DNA of 64,000 bases from Shouchella patagoniensis (GCF_002019705.1 NZ_KV917377.1:3383649-3447648); one strand, 5' to 3'; counted from the stretch's first letter, positions 1 through 8,921 are shown. Numbers and translations are program-made. The notes: a model not told the origin generated them from the letters alone.

Positions 1-69
1 CAAATCGCAGCCTTGCTTTTTTGGTATCGATTAAAAAGCAAGGCAATGGTTGAAAATAAGAGGAAGTAG
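1..69 (+). CDS. C-terminal end of an unidentified protein (5' end outside the window)
   Basis: The first frame is open from base 1 to a TAG at 67-69 and encodes 22 residues: a hydrophobic stretch (AALLFWY) followed by a basic tail ending in ENKRK. That pattern is typical of the cytoplasmic end of a membrane transporter, but too little is present to name it. A hairpin around 11-45 (CCTTGCTTTT pairing with AAAAGCAAGG) lies inside this frame and could be chance. The next gene begins about 100 bases further on. Confidence 0.35.
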   Translation, partial: QIAALLFWYRLKSKAMVENKRK

Positions 70-167
70 GTGGCGTAAAGGGTGGGAGAAGATCTTCCAC
101 TCTTTCTGCTAGTTGTTTGCCACAGTTGTGCTATATTTCAGTCTTTGGCGAATGCACGTAATTAGAT

Positions 168-2102
168 ATGATGAACTCAAGGGTGATGCAGATGTTGTCC
201 TCCAGACAAAAGAAAATAGTAGCTAAATTAATGGAAAGCACACAATATGTCACGATTGAATTTTTAGCCAAATGGCTAGATGTTAGCGGAAGGACGATCC
301 GTTATGACTTAGATTCAATTGATGTCAAGATTCGATCTACTGGTGCGCGAGTGAAGCGTATGCCTGGTAAAGGCGTAATGCTTCGAGTCGGTGAAGAGAA
401 CCGCCCACTTCTGTACGAATTAACTGAAGAGAGGCAGTCAAACACGGACAAAGATACCTTGGTATTAATGATGGGGTTGTACGCTGTTATAAAAGGTTCA
501 TTTACAATTCAACAGCTTGCTGATGAATTTTACTTGAGTCGCTCCAGTATTCAAAAGTACTTGCCAGATGTGGAGGAGTGGCTTGATCATTTTGATCTTC
601 AAGTCATGAAGCAAGCATGGAAAGGCCTGCAAGTAATTGGTACAGAACGAAGCTTGCGCTTTGCCCTCTATCAGATGTTGTCCGAAAAGCAGGCTGATTT
701 GGAGCGTGTCCACGAATGGTTAAAGGTGGAACCACTTGAGCAAGAGCTTGTTGAAAGTTGGCTTAGCTCTTGTCAAAAAGATAGAGGCATTCATTATAGC
801 GAAACATCGCTTAAACTGTTGTTTCTTTTCTTATGCTGGTGGAGAGAACAATTTGAAGCCGGGAGGTATGTATTTATACCGAAAGAACATCGTCATAAAA
901 ACCGTTACCACTTAGGTGATGTAAAACGCTTTATTGAAAAAAATGCTGAAGACAACCGTGTGATGATTCATGAATGCGCATTCTTGGATGATTTGTTTGA
1001 TCAGGCAAAAGTGGTTTCTTATCAAAAAGAAGCGGTGAATGGGCGGAATTATCAGCGTGAGATTCAATTTAGCAAGCAGCTACTCGCACAAGTTTCGACT
1101 GTGTTACAAGTTGACCTACAGGCAGATGAGAAGTTATTAAACGATTTAACGTATCATGTGAAAGCTGCCTTTAATCGATTGGCTCAAGGCGTAGAAATTG
1201 ATAATCCTTACACGGAAGAAATTAAAGTTAGGTATCGAGCCATTTATGAAATGGTTTTTCAAATGACAAATGATATGGGCTATCGCTTATTTGCGGCAGA
1301 AGTGGCTTTTATTACGATGCATATTAGTGCTGCGTTTGAACGAAGCCGAAGTCGGAAATTCTTGCCAACGGTTCTTGTTGTTTGTTCGTCTGGTTTAGCC
1401 ACTTCCTCTATTTTAACAACAAAATTAGAACACATTGAACCGGGCTTCCATTTAATTAATGTTGTCAATACGACGGATTTAGAACGTGTCCTGGAAGAAA
1501 GTGGACCGGACTTTGTATTAACGACGCAAGACCTTTCATTAAAACAAATGCATCCAATAAAACTGTTTCGCGTTAGCCCGCTATTAAGTGATGATGATAA
1601 ACGACTGATTCAACATGAAGCGCACAAGATTATTAATCGAAAGCAGCTCGCTGCATTTAATGAACTTTACAAGCAAGCGTCGTTAGTGGAACCGGCTTTG
1701 TTTGATGAAAAAATACACACGGCCAAGACGCACGATTGGCGAGATGCGGTTTCACTTGCCGCTAAACCTCTATTGCAAGCGGGATATATTAAGCAAAGTT
1801 ATGTACAAGAAATGATTATGTCAGTCGAGCGAAACGGCACATACATGGTGTTTTTACCACGAATTGCGTTTGTTCATGCTAGTCAGGACAACGTGATTAA
1901 AGAAGGTATTAGCATGACGGTGCTTGAACAAGAGATTGACTTTGGTGATTTAAATCCTGAACGGGTTGATATTGTCATCGTATTGGCAATAAAAGAAGCG
2001 CATAACCAAGATTTTTTACAGCTATTTCGTTACCTAGAGGATGAAAAATCGAGAGAGACGATCTTAGCAAAATGGAGTGAGAGAAAGGACGCGACGAGAT
2101 GA
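168..2102 (+). CDS. PRD-containing PTS operon activator (BglG/MtlR type)
   Basis: Transcriptional activator of the PTS operon that follows; in this family activity is set by phosphorylation of PRD histidines by HPr and EII proteins. In the 644 residues one sees an N-terminal HTH (about 8-60), a second HTH-like stretch (about 110-135), two PRD domains (about 190-400), an EIIB-like domain with the CSSG motif near residue 406, and a C-terminal EIIA-like domain with a histidine in FVHAS near residue 570. The start is uncertain: an ATG at 192 sits better behind AAGGG than the ATG at 168, and MLSSRQKK is a typical family N-terminus. It overlaps the EIIA gene by 4 bases. The ligand is unknown. Confidence 0.85.
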   Translation: MMNSRVMQMLSSRQKKIVAKLMESTQYVTIEFLAKWLDVSGRTIRYDLDSIDVKIRSTGARVKRMPGKGVMLRVGEENRPLLYELTEERQSNTDKDTLVLMMGLYAVIKGSFTIQQLADEFYLSRSSIQKYLPDVEEWLDHFDLQVMKQAWKGLQVIGTERSLRFALYQMLSEKQADLERVHEWLKVEPLEQELVESWLSSCQKDRGIHYSETSLKLLFLFLCWWREQFEAGRYVFIPKEHRHKNRYHLGDVKRFIEKNAEDNRVMIHECAFLDDLFDQAKVVSYQKEAVNGRNYQREIQFSKQLLAQVSTVLQVDLQADEKLLNDLTYHVKAAFNRLAQGVEIDNPYTEEIKVRYRAIYEMVFQMTNDMGYRLFAAEVAFITMHISAAFERSRSRKFLPTVLVVCSSGLATSSILTTKLEHIEPGFHLINVVNTTDLERVLEESGPDFVLTTQDLSLKQMHPIKLFRVSPLLSDDDKRLIQHEAHKIINRKQLAAFNELYKQASLVEPALFDEKIHTAKTHDWRDAVSLAAKPLLQAGYIKQSYVQEMIMSVERNGTYMVFLPRIAFVHASQDNVIKEGISMTVLEQEIDFGDLNPERVDIVIVLAIKEAHNQDFLQLFRYLEDEKSRETILAKWSERKDATR

Positions 2103-2530
2103 CTGCATGGATAAAAAAAGAACATGTTGCTCTTGGCATTAAAGTGAACAATTGGGAGGAGGCGATTCAAGCTTCTGGAAATTTGCTTCTGGAAACAGGA
2201 GCCGTGACCGAGGATTATATTGAGCAAATGATCGCTTCGGTCAAGGAAAACGGACCTTACATTGTCATTGGACCAGGCATTGCCATGGCCCATGCAAGGC
2301 CTAGTGAAGCCGTGCGTGAGGATGCGATTTCGTTAGCTGTTTTAGAGGAAGCTGTGCCGTTTGGTAGTGAACAAAATGACCCCGTTGATTTAGTGTTTTC
2401 TTTCTCAGCGACAGGGTCAGATTCACATTTAAAAATGATTGAACGTTTGTCACACGTGCTTATTGACGAAGACAAAGTCGAGCAACTTCGGCAAGCGAAG
2501 ACTGTAACGGCAGTACACCAATTAATTTAA
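2099..2530 (+). CDS. PTS sugar transporter subunit IIA (ascorbate/fructose-mannitol fold)
   Basis: Phosphocarrier that takes phosphate from HPr and passes it to EIIB. The 143-residue protein is the usual size for a single EIIA domain, and the active-site histidine is visible at residue 65 in the motif GIAMAHARP. Its start overlaps the activator stop as ATGA, so the two are probably translationally coupled. It resembles the EIIA-like tail of the activator just upstream, as expected for this regulator class. Cytoplasmic. Confidence 0.88.
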   Translation: MTAWIKKEHVALGIKVNNWEEAIQASGNLLLETGAVTEDYIEQMIASVKENGPYIVIGPGIAMAHARPSEAVREDAISLAVLEEAVPFGSEQNDPVDLVFSFSATGSDSHLKMIERLSHVLIDEDKVEQLRQAKTVTAVHQLI

Positions 2531-2541
2531 AAGGAGAGAGT

Positions 2542-2826
2542 ATGATGGCGAAATTAAAAATTATGACAGTATGTGGGTTTGGACTTGGTTCTTCAATGGT
2601 CTTAAAAATGAATTTAGATGGGGTCCTTAAAGAGCTAGGGATTGAAGCGGATGTGTTTACTGGTGATGTTGGATCGGCACAGAGCACACCGGCCGATTAC
2701 ATTTTCACAAGTAAAGAGTTAGGTGAGAAGTTAAGTGAAACTGCTGGGAAACCGGTTATCATCATTAACAGCTTTGTGAATAAAGCAGAAATTAAAGAAA
2801 AAGTAGAAGCGGAACTTCAGGCGTAA
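2542..2826 (+). CDS. PTS sugar transporter subunit IIB (ascorbate/galactitol type)
   Basis: Small cytoplasmic phosphotransfer protein of 94 residues. The active-site cysteine lies at residue 11 in a P-loop-like CGFGLGSSM motif, which is typical of the lactose/ascorbate EIIB fold. The ribosome site GGAGAG is a few bases upstream; the adjacent ATG at 2545 is an equally possible start. It lies 11 bases after EIIA and 37 bases before EIIC, so one operon is likely. Confidence 0.9.
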   Translation: MMAKLKIMTVCGFGLGSSMVLKMNLDGVLKELGIEADVFTGDVGSAQSTPADYIFTSKELGEKLSETAGKPVIIINSFVNKAEIKEKVEAELQA

Positions 2827-2863
2827 GCCTGAATTCCATTCTAATGAAAAAGGGGGCATTACA

Positions 2864-4147
2864 ATGCAAGCTGTGATGAATTTTTTTATTGAAATTATTC
2901 GAGAACCTGCCATTTTTCTAGGATTAATCGCATTAACGGGCTTATTGTTATTGAAAAAAGATTTTTCTTCTGTTGTTGCAGGGACAGCTAAAACCGTGAT
3001 TGGCGTAGTCATACTCACACAAGGGACAAACATTTTAATGAGTTCCATTGCGCCATTAACGGAAGGCTTTAATGTCATGTATAACATCGACAATCCAGAA
3101 GTGGCACCCGCCCTAGGGGCTGATACGATTTTAAGCCAATACGGGACTCAAATCGGAATTGCAATGCTTGCCGCTTTTGTTATTAATTTAATTGTTGCGC
3201 GGTTCACACCAATTAAGCATGTTTTCTTAACAGGACATATGTTGTTCTGGTTTCCGTTTATCTTTGTTGCAGTAGGTGTAGAAAACGGCTTGAGTAACCC
3301 GCAGTTGATTGTATTCGCTTCCGTCATGACGGCGCTTTACATCATCATTGCACCTGCGCTATTGCGTCCGTTTGTTCGTAGAGTAACAGGGTCCGATGAT
3401 TTTATTATCGGTCATCCGACAACAATCCTCTCGCTCATTGCTGGTTGGGTCGGTATGTTGTTTGGGACAAAAGGGAAATCATCTGAAGATATTACGTTTC
3501 CGAAGTCAACAGAATTTTTGCGTGAGATAAGCATTACTTCTTCCATTACGATGTTTTTAGTGTACATCGTTGTTAGCTTCATTATTGGCTTTGATACGGC
3601 TACTGTCGCTTTTGGTGCCGAACAGAACCTCTTTATTTACAGCATTATGCAAGGGATTTTATTTGGAGCTGGCTTGACCGTTCTATTGCTTGGTGTACGA
3701 ATGATGCTTGCAGAAATCATTCCAGCGTTCCAAGGTATTTCACAGAAATGGATTCCAAACGCTGTTCCAGCATTGGATGCACCAATTCTATTCCCGTTTG
3801 CTCCAAATGCGGTTTTAATTGGTTTTATTGTCTCGATGGTGACATCGGTCGCGACGATCTTCCTGACCGGAAGCCTTGGCGTCTTTAGTTTCGTCATTGT
3901 CCCACTAACGATTACGTGCTTCTTTGAAATCGGTACAGCTGCCATCATTGGTAACGGAACAGGTGGTTTAAAAGGGGCGATCGCCGGCTCAGCTGTTGCT
4001 GGGGTAGTGATGATTTTCTTAGTTGGTCTATCCGTTCCAATTCTAAGTGGTACCGCGGCGGACTGGATTGTCATCTTTGGCGGAAATGACTTCTCGCTCT
4101 GGTCCTTTATCGGTGATCTGATCGCAAAACTTTTTCCAGGAGGTTAA
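2864..4147 (+). CDS. PTS ascorbate-type transporter subunit IIC (UlaA/SgaT family)
   Basis: Membrane channel of the PTS system. The 427 residues are very hydrophobic with about ten or more membrane segments and contain features of the UlaA/SgaT family, such as the GHMLFWFPF region and the conserved glycine-rich GNGTGGLKGA stretch near the C-terminus. A ribosome site AAAGGGGG precedes the ATG. Classical Ula operons also carry lactonase, decarboxylase and epimerase genes; none is present here, so ascorbate is not a safe substrate call. Confidence 0.88.
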   Translation: MQAVMNFFIEIIREPAIFLGLIALTGLLLLKKDFSSVVAGTAKTVIGVVILTQGTNILMSSIAPLTEGFNVMYNIDNPEVAPALGADTILSQYGTQIGIAMLAAFVINLIVARFTPIKHVFLTGHMLFWFPFIFVAVGVENGLSNPQLIVFASVMTALYIIIAPALLRPFVRRVTGSDDFIIGHPTTILSLIAGWVGMLFGTKGKSSEDITFPKSTEFLREISITSSITMFLVYIVVSFIIGFDTATVAFGAEQNLFIYSIMQGILFGAGLTVLLLGVRMMLAEIIPAFQGISQKWIPNAVPALDAPILFPFAPNAVLIGFIVSMVTSVATIFLTGSLGVFSFVIVPLTITCFFEIGTAAIIGNGTGGLKGAIAGSAVAGVVMIFLVGLSVPILSGTAADWIVIFGGNDFSLWSFIGDLIAKLFPGG

Positions 4148-4151
4148 CTGA

Positions 4152-4892
4152 ATGTCTTATATGAACAATTATTATCATTCTATTACGGAAGTCCTTACAG
4201 GCATTATGAAGCAGCAGGAGAGCGTTCTTGAGGAAGCAGCTTCGATGATGGAGCAAGCAATTGAGTCTGGTCATTCCCTCTACCTCTTCGGTGCATCGCA
4301 TGCTGGAATTGTAGCAGAAGACGCCTTTTACCGAGCGGGTGGACTAGCGCTTTTTAACCCGTTGTTTAGTCCGGCGCTCATGCTTAATGTAGAGCCGATC
4401 ACGCTAACATCAAAGTTAGAGCGCTTGGAAGGGTTTGGCAAGCTACTACTTGACTCGAAACCGGTACAAACCGGGGATATTTTGTTGATACACTCGGTTT
4501 CGGGACGGAATCCTGTCGCCATTGATTTGGCTCTTGCTGCAAAAGAACAAGGCATGCATGTGATCGCCTTAACCAACTTAACCTATTCCAAGAGTGTTAG
4601 CTCCCGTCATTCTTCAGGCAAGCGATTGTTTGAAGTGAGTGATCTTGTTATCGACAACCTTGGTGAGCCAGGTGATGCTGCCGTTCAGATTCAATCACTC
4701 TCACAGAAAGTCGCACCTACTTCAACAATCGCAGGAAGCTTTGTCATTCATTCAATTGTTCTAAAGCTAATCGAAAAGCTTGAAGCGAAAGGCAAAGAAG
4801 TGCCAGTTTTCCGAAGTGCTAATTTAGATGGTGGCGATGCTTACAATATGGCAATGATGAAGAAGCATAAAAATCAGATTCATTACATGTAA
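4152..4892 (+). CDS. SIS-domain sugar-phosphate-binding protein (UPF0309 type)
   Basis: Probable sugar-phosphate isomerase or binding protein of 246 residues. The SIS (sugar isomerase) fold is shown by the FGASHAG loop near residue 44 and the HSVSGRNP loop near residue 114, followed by a conserved DNLGEPGDA stretch. It starts 4 bases after the EIIC stop and is the last gene of the operon, followed by a terminator. It most likely handles the phosphorylated product of the PTS, perhaps an amino or keto sugar phosphate. Reaction not established. Confidence 0.82.
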   Translation: MSYMNNYYHSITEVLTGIMKQQESVLEEAASMMEQAIESGHSLYLFGASHAGIVAEDAFYRAGGLALFNPLFSPALMLNVEPITLTSKLERLEGFGKLLLDSKPVQTGDILLIHSVSGRNPVAIDLALAAKEQGMHVIALTNLTYSKSVSSRHSSGKRLFEVSDLVIDNLGEPGDAAVQIQSLSQKVAPTSTIAGSFVIHSIVLKLIEKLEAKGKEVPVFRSANLDGGDAYNMAMMKKHKNQIHYM

Positions 4893-4920
4893 AGTAGGCA
4901 AGAACGTACACGGAAAAGAA

Positions 4921-4964
4921 AAAACACGCTCACTAAAGCAGTTGCTTTTTTGAGCGTGTTTTTC
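4921..4964. terminator. Bidirectional intrinsic terminator between convergent units
   Basis: A 13-bp stem (AAAAACACGCTCA pairing with TGAGCGTGTTTTT) with an 18-base loop. It carries T-runs on both strands and separates the PTS operon from the convergent membrane-protein gene. Confidence 0.85.
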
Positions 4965-4994
4965 TTATGAGCTTCCGATTTATTTAAAAGAGAG

Positions 4995-5756
4995 TTATTC
5001 TTCGAACCACCAGTCAACCCGAATGGTGCCGTCTTCTGCTTCAATTCCTCTTACAACAATGTAATACGTTGTATCATCGATAAAGTCGATGCTTCGTACA
5101 CCCTCTTCGTTCTCCTCGTTCATACCTAGATATTGTTTGTTTTCATCATAAGCGGTTAATCCGTGAGCACTACTGTTACCAATCTGATGATCAGCAGTGA
5201 AGTAGACACGGTCGCCTGATCGCCCTTGAACCGGAATTAAATGTTCTCCGTTAAAGGCGTCATAGTGGACTTCAACAAAGTCTTCGCCACGTTCCTCTTG
5301 CCAGTTTTCTTTACTCGTGACGTCAAAAGGAAGCAATAGCAGACAACCAATTGGAATGACAAAAACAAGCAACGAGTAACGTATTGATTTTTTTGCTAAT
5401 GTCGTTCCAAGAAAGAACAACAGTGAAAAAAGTGCGCCAATCGTGCCTGCATACAAGATAAACAAGAGCGGCGGTAGGAAAAATACAAAAGCTAGGTACC
5501 CGAATAGGATATACAAAACCATCTGTTTGTTGCGTGTGAATGGTCGCAAAAATCGACCGATAAAATCGATGAGGAAAGAACTGACGATGCCATAGCCAAA
5601 AAAGGCAACCCATATCCATGGAGATGAAATGAGTTCTTGATATTCATATAAATTAAAGTCAAACATAAAAAAGGTAAAGAGAAAAAGAATCGAAATGGAG
5701 AATCCCGCTCCAACGAGCTTTTCGAATGCTTTTGTTTTAATGGATGTGGTGTTGAT
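4995..5756 (-). CDS. Membrane protein of unknown function, possible AUC start
   Basis: Not recognised. The N-terminal half has several membrane segments and the C-terminal about 120 residues are acidic and probably extracellular, ending in DWWFEE. The first ATG is at 5666 (223 residues), but it has no ribosome site. The frame stays open 30 codons further upstream, adds a further membrane segment, and begins at an ATC (5756-5754) exactly 7 bases after a good GAGGTG. I therefore give the longer form; the true start could be a mutated ATG or the shorter form. Convergent with the PTS operon. Confidence 0.55.
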   Translation of the reverse strand: MNTTSIKTKAFEKLVGAGFSISILFLFTFFMFDFNLYEYQELISSPWIWVAFFGYGIVSSFLIDFIGRFLRPFTRNKQMVLYILFGYLAFVFFLPPLLFILYAGTIGALFSLLFFLGTTLAKKSIRYSLLVFVIPIGCLLLLPFDVTSKENWQEERGEDFVEVHYDAFNGEHLIPVQGRSGDRVYFTADHQIGNSSAHGLTAYDENKQYLGMNEENEEGVRSIDFIDDTTYYIVVRGIEAEDGTIRVDWWFEE

Positions 5757-5835
5757 AAGAAATCACCTCGTAGAAAATGTTCATACAATCAAATCTTGTG
5801 ATGACGTTTAAAAGTATAACAGAGGAGAACGAGTT

Positions 5836-5958
5836 ATGGGGACGCTCTTTTTTAACAAGAGTGATCGCTACTCGGAAGGAAAAGAAGTACTCAGATTGAA
5901 GAGTATGGATAATTGTGCTAATTTTAATGCAATTAAAAAGCAAATATATAGAGATTAA
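5836..5958 (+). CDS. Possible 40-residue small protein
   Basis: ATG preceded by AGAGGAG, 40 codons, stop 14 bases before the next gene on the same strand. It begins MGTLFFNKSDRYSEGKEV and is mostly polar and charged. No family recognised. The position and ribosome site favour translation, but the length gives little statistical support. Confidence 0.3.
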   Translation: MGTLFFNKSDRYSEGKEVLRLKSMDNCANFNAIKKQIYRD

Positions 5959-5972
5959 TAAGGAGTGAGGAG

Positions 5973-6531
5973 ATGGATAAGCATATTCAAAACTTACTTA
6001 CATACGCGCAGGAAAAATGGGGCTTAAGCAATTATCGTCTCCAGCACTATGTAATGAATCAAGAGCTTACTCGTCTAAATGAAACAATTTATACACTGTG
6101 CACTGAGTGGTTTCCACCAGGTAAAGAGACACTAGATGAAGACGGATGCAACCCTGAAGGCACAGCCGTGATTGAGGTAGAAATTCATTCGCGTATGTTT
6201 CGGAGTGTGATTTTTGTTGGAGGGATCACGCATGCGGAGAGTGTGTGTATAAAGGGTGGGTGGTCTATCTGCTGTGACGAAATGGGTGGAAGAAGAAACT
6301 GGATTAACAGCAGATAGACAGTTTATGCTTGAAAAAGAGCAAGTAGGATCTTATTCCTTTAGAAGTTGCATAGACGGGGTTATGACTTCTCCAGCAGGCT
6401 TCATTGATTGTGAGTTCGATCAACAGAATCGCCTCACTTCTTTTTCAAAACACGGCCCATTCCCTGAACTGGATAATCGGAAAAAAGACACGTTCACATT
6501 AACAAATGAAAGCGTTCTATCCACAGGGTAG
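5973..6531 (+). pseudogene. Hypothetical gene broken by a one-base frameshift
   Basis: Two overlapping frames make one protein of about 186 residues. Frame one (from 5973, good ribosome site AGGAGTGAGGAG) loses sense near 6250 after HAESVCIKGG. The next frame continues with LSAVTKWVEEETGL and ends at 6531 after a coherent domain containing CIDGV, SPAGFIDCEFD and KHGPFPE. An extra G in GGTGGGTGG (about 6255-6263) explains the shift. Function unknown. A real mutation and an assembly error in the G-run look the same from here. Confidence 0.6.
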
Positions 6532-6671
6532 GCAGGAACATTCGAAAAGGAAGAGATAAAAGAAGCAGAATATCCACATAATTTAATAATTATAAACAGG
6601 AAGCAGGGGACATCTCCACGTTATGAACAGTGAATTTAGAAGAATGGCCCTTTTTAGTGAGGTTATCCACA
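6517..6671. repeat. Array of DnaA-box-like nonamers (copy 1)
   Basis: Nonamers CTATCCACA (6517), ATATCCACA (6570), TTATAAACA (6590), TTATGAACA (6621) and a perfect TTATCCACA (6663) run in the same orientation. The last four are spaced 20, 31 and 42 bases, roughly two, three and four helical turns. A second array with the same spacing lies at 46089-46242. The consensus TTATNCACA is the bacterial DnaA box; that DnaA binds here is inference. Confidence 0.5.
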
Positions 6672-6904
6672 GGATAGAAGAGACGAATAGGAAATGCTTT
6701 AATAAGTGGGAATGACGTGTATAGAGCAAAAAGAGGATCATGTGAATAATACTGCGCATGTCTTTCTATTTTTGATAGAATTAATTATAAAGTTGAAAGG
6801 TACTGTGTCTTTTTGATAATGCTATTCCAATAATGTTGCTTGTTATAATAGTATCTAAGGAATTCTCATAGAAAACTACAATCTATTTATGTGGGGGGAG
6901 TTAC
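6532..6904. other. Intergenic region without a gene
   Basis: Apart from the DnaA-box-like array and the promoter at 6841-6849, this stretch has no credible open frame on either strand. It is AT-rich. Confidence 0.6.
6841..6849 (+). promoter_or_regulatory. Extended -10 promoter for the ABC pair
   Basis: TGTTATAAT is a perfect extended -10 element about 55 bases before the ATG at 6905. No good -35 is visible at 17 bases, which is common for extended -10 promoters. Confidence 0.45.
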
Positions 6905-7606
6905 ATGCTGGAGATAAATCAGGTTAGTGGGGGCTATCTTTCTCAACAAATTATACGGGATATCTCTTTTAAAATAGAGACTGGGGAAATCGTTGGTTTA
7001 GTCGGTTTGAATGGTGCAGGCAAAAGTACGACTCTTCGCCATCTTACTGGTTCCTTAAAACCGATGAGTGGTAAGGTTTTGATAAACAATCGAGAGTGGT
7101 ACAGCGAAAGAGAAAAACTGTCCCTTATTCCTGATCATCCAAAACTTTATCCGAATTTAACTGTTCGTGAACATTTTGAGTTCTTAAAACTCGTTTATCA
7201 GATCGATCATGATGATGATTTAAATCAATTAATCAAAAGATATTCACTACATGAGCATTTGAATAAATATCCTTACGCATTGTCTAAAGGGACACAGCAA
7301 AAAATTTCAATTATAAGTGCGATGATCACGAACCCCACTTATCTTATAGTAGATGAGCCCTTTATGGGTCTTGATCCTCTAGGATTAAAATGTTTTCTGG
7401 AAGACTTGAACAAACTCAAAGAAAACGGTAAAGGAATCATCCTGTCTACTCACATGCTAAACATCGCAGAGAAATTGTGTGACAGAGTAATCGTTATGCA
7501 TAAAGGCGCCCAGAAGCTTTATAACGAGAGCCCTTATCTTTCAGCAGAGCTGTTCAAAGAAAGAACTTTAGATGAGCTCTTTTTTTCGATGATTGAGGGT
7601 GCATAA
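6905..7606 (+). CDS. ABC transporter ATP-binding protein, EcsA-like
   Basis: ATPase subunit of 233 residues. Walker A is GLNGAGKST (about 34-42), the signature is LSKGTQQ (126-132, a variant of LSGGQ with K in place of G), and Walker B is YLIVDEP (146-152), followed by a switch histidine in STHML. Together with the EcsB-like permease that follows, it resembles the EcsAB exporter of Bacillus, implicated in protein secretion, competence and regulated proteolysis. A ribosome site GGGGGGAG precedes the ATG. The usual ecsA neighbours hit and ecsC are absent, so this may be a paralogue. Confidence 0.82.
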   Translation: MLEINQVSGGYLSQQIIRDISFKIETGEIVGLVGLNGAGKSTTLRHLTGSLKPMSGKVLINNREWYSEREKLSLIPDHPKLYPNLTVREHFEFLKLVYQIDHDDDLNQLIKRYSLHEHLNKYPYALSKGTQQKISIISAMITNPTYLIVDEPFMGLDPLGLKCFLEDLNKLKENGKGIILSTHMLNIAEKLCDRVIVMHKGAQKLYNESPYLSAELFKERTLDELFFSMIEGA

Positions 7607-7607
7607 T

Positions 7608-8696
7608 ATGAAAGAACTGTTTCTAAAACGGTTTTATGAATCTATGAAAAGGAATAAAAACGTTCTTATTAAACTGTGTGGACATAGCGGGGTGTATGCG
7701 CTAATACCCTTTTTAATGTTCGCTATATATATGGTTATCCATTTTTTGGACAGTGAACAACTTCGATCCGTGCACCAATCGCTCATCTTAACTGCGCTCT
7801 TTGTATTTTTCGTGCTTAATAAAGGAATCATTAGTTTTATTAGTGAGTATGATGAGATTTATCTAGCGCCTAAAGTAAATAAGATGAGTGGCTATTTTAT
7901 GTATTGTTTGATTTATAACTTGTGTATTCAAGTGATAAAGGTGACGTTATTCTTTTTCTTTTTAATGCAAGTAATTTCAATCGATCTAAGCGGAACGTTG
8001 TCTTTATTCGTGTTTATTCAGCTGATTGGTATACTGCATATTTTGTATTTGACTTTAATTGTTAGTTTAAGTTCAAAAAGGCCATTCTTCTTCTTGGTCT
8101 TTGAACAAATTGGTATGGCAGCATTGGTTGTCCTATTGTTAGAAGAATCAATCTTATTTGGTGTTGCGATAATGATCGCCATCATCGGTGGAGGGATATT
8201 CTATAGTAAAAATGTCATTTTTCCTATCTATTCATGGCAAAAATTTAGACAATCGGAAGAGCGTGCCAAGAGATTATCAACGATCTTTTTAAGTAGCTTC
8301 ATGAACGTCGAATCGAGTCAGTTGACCTATAAAAACATGTTACCGTTAATCTTCTTCAGAAAGACAGGAAATCCAGTCGTATATTTACTATCACGATCAA
8401 CGGTAAGAGGAACAGAAAATAGTAGAAACTTTATGAGAGTCATTTTAGTAGCGGTAGTCTTAATTGTGTATATTAAAAATGTCATCCTTCTTCTTCCTTT
8501 TATAGCTATAATCGTTTATTTTAATACGTATCAATTTATTCAAGGTGCAGACTTAAGAAGAGAGATCGTCCCTCCTTATTACCCAATTACGGATGAATTG
8601 ATAAAAGGTGCAAGAAGTCATCTTAAGAAAAGAGCTATCTATCTACAATTAACGATCTTTTTGTTGTTTTTCTTTATACAGAGAGTGTTTTTATAA
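7608..8696 (+). CDS. ABC transporter permease, EcsB-like
   Basis: Integral membrane protein of 362 residues with several hydrophobic segments, including paired helices near the middle and a C-terminal IFLLFFFIQRVFL segment. It begins one base after the ATPase stop; I prefer the ATG at 7608 (ribosome site GAGGGTG) over the upstream TTG at 7593. Length and layout fit the EcsB family. Substrate unknown. Confidence 0.75.
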   Translation: MKELFLKRFYESMKRNKNVLIKLCGHSGVYALIPFLMFAIYMVIHFLDSEQLRSVHQSLILTALFVFFVLNKGIISFISEYDEIYLAPKVNKMSGYFMYCLIYNLCIQVIKVTLFFFFLMQVISIDLSGTLSLFVFIQLIGILHILYLTLIVSLSSKRPFFFLVFEQIGMAALVVLLLEESILFGVAIMIAIIGGGIFYSKNVIFPIYSWQKFRQSEERAKRLSTIFLSSFMNVESSQLTYKNMLPLIFFRKTGNPVVYLLSRSTVRGTENSRNFMRVILVAVVLIVYIKNVILLLPFIAIIVYFNTYQFIQGADLRREIVPPYYPITDELIKGARSHLKKRAIYLQLTIFLLFFFIQRVFL

Positions 8697-8870
8697 AATG
8701 ATCATTTGATGGAAGGTGATGGGGAGCAAGACTTTGCCAGTTTATCCTCGCTCCCGTCATCCGCTTCGCTTTTCGTGGCCCATCCACGTTATCTCCCAAA
8801 GAAGTTTACATGCATGACTTCCGTTAGTTGTCCTATAATGCATTAAGACATGTGAGATAAGAGATTAAAT
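8697..8870. other. Short intergenic with a possible terminator hairpin
   Basis: GGGAGC and GCTCCC near 8721-8755 can pair and may end the EcsAB-like transcript, but there is no clear T-run. No gene seen. Confidence 0.3.
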
Positions 8871-8911
8871 AAAAAACGACACAGATTCGATTCGAATTTG
8901 TCTCGTTTTTT
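8871..8911. terminator. Bidirectional intrinsic terminator
   Basis: AAAAAACGAC and a matching GTCTCGTTTTTT arm flank a partly palindromic loop (ATTCGATTCGAAT). Its T-run on the minus strand follows the thioredoxin-like gene. Confidence 0.6.
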
Positions 8912-8921
8912 CTACCGAAGA

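Noticed and set aside
3637-4074. Long minus-strand frame of 145 codons
   Set aside because: It is the mirror of the EIIC gene, rich in Thr, Pro and Ala as expected for the complement of hydrophobic codons.
6517-6671. A chromosomal replication origin
   Set aside because: Box clusters alone are not enough: there is no dnaA, dnaN or AT-rich unwinding region nearby, and the same array occurs a second time at 46 kb.
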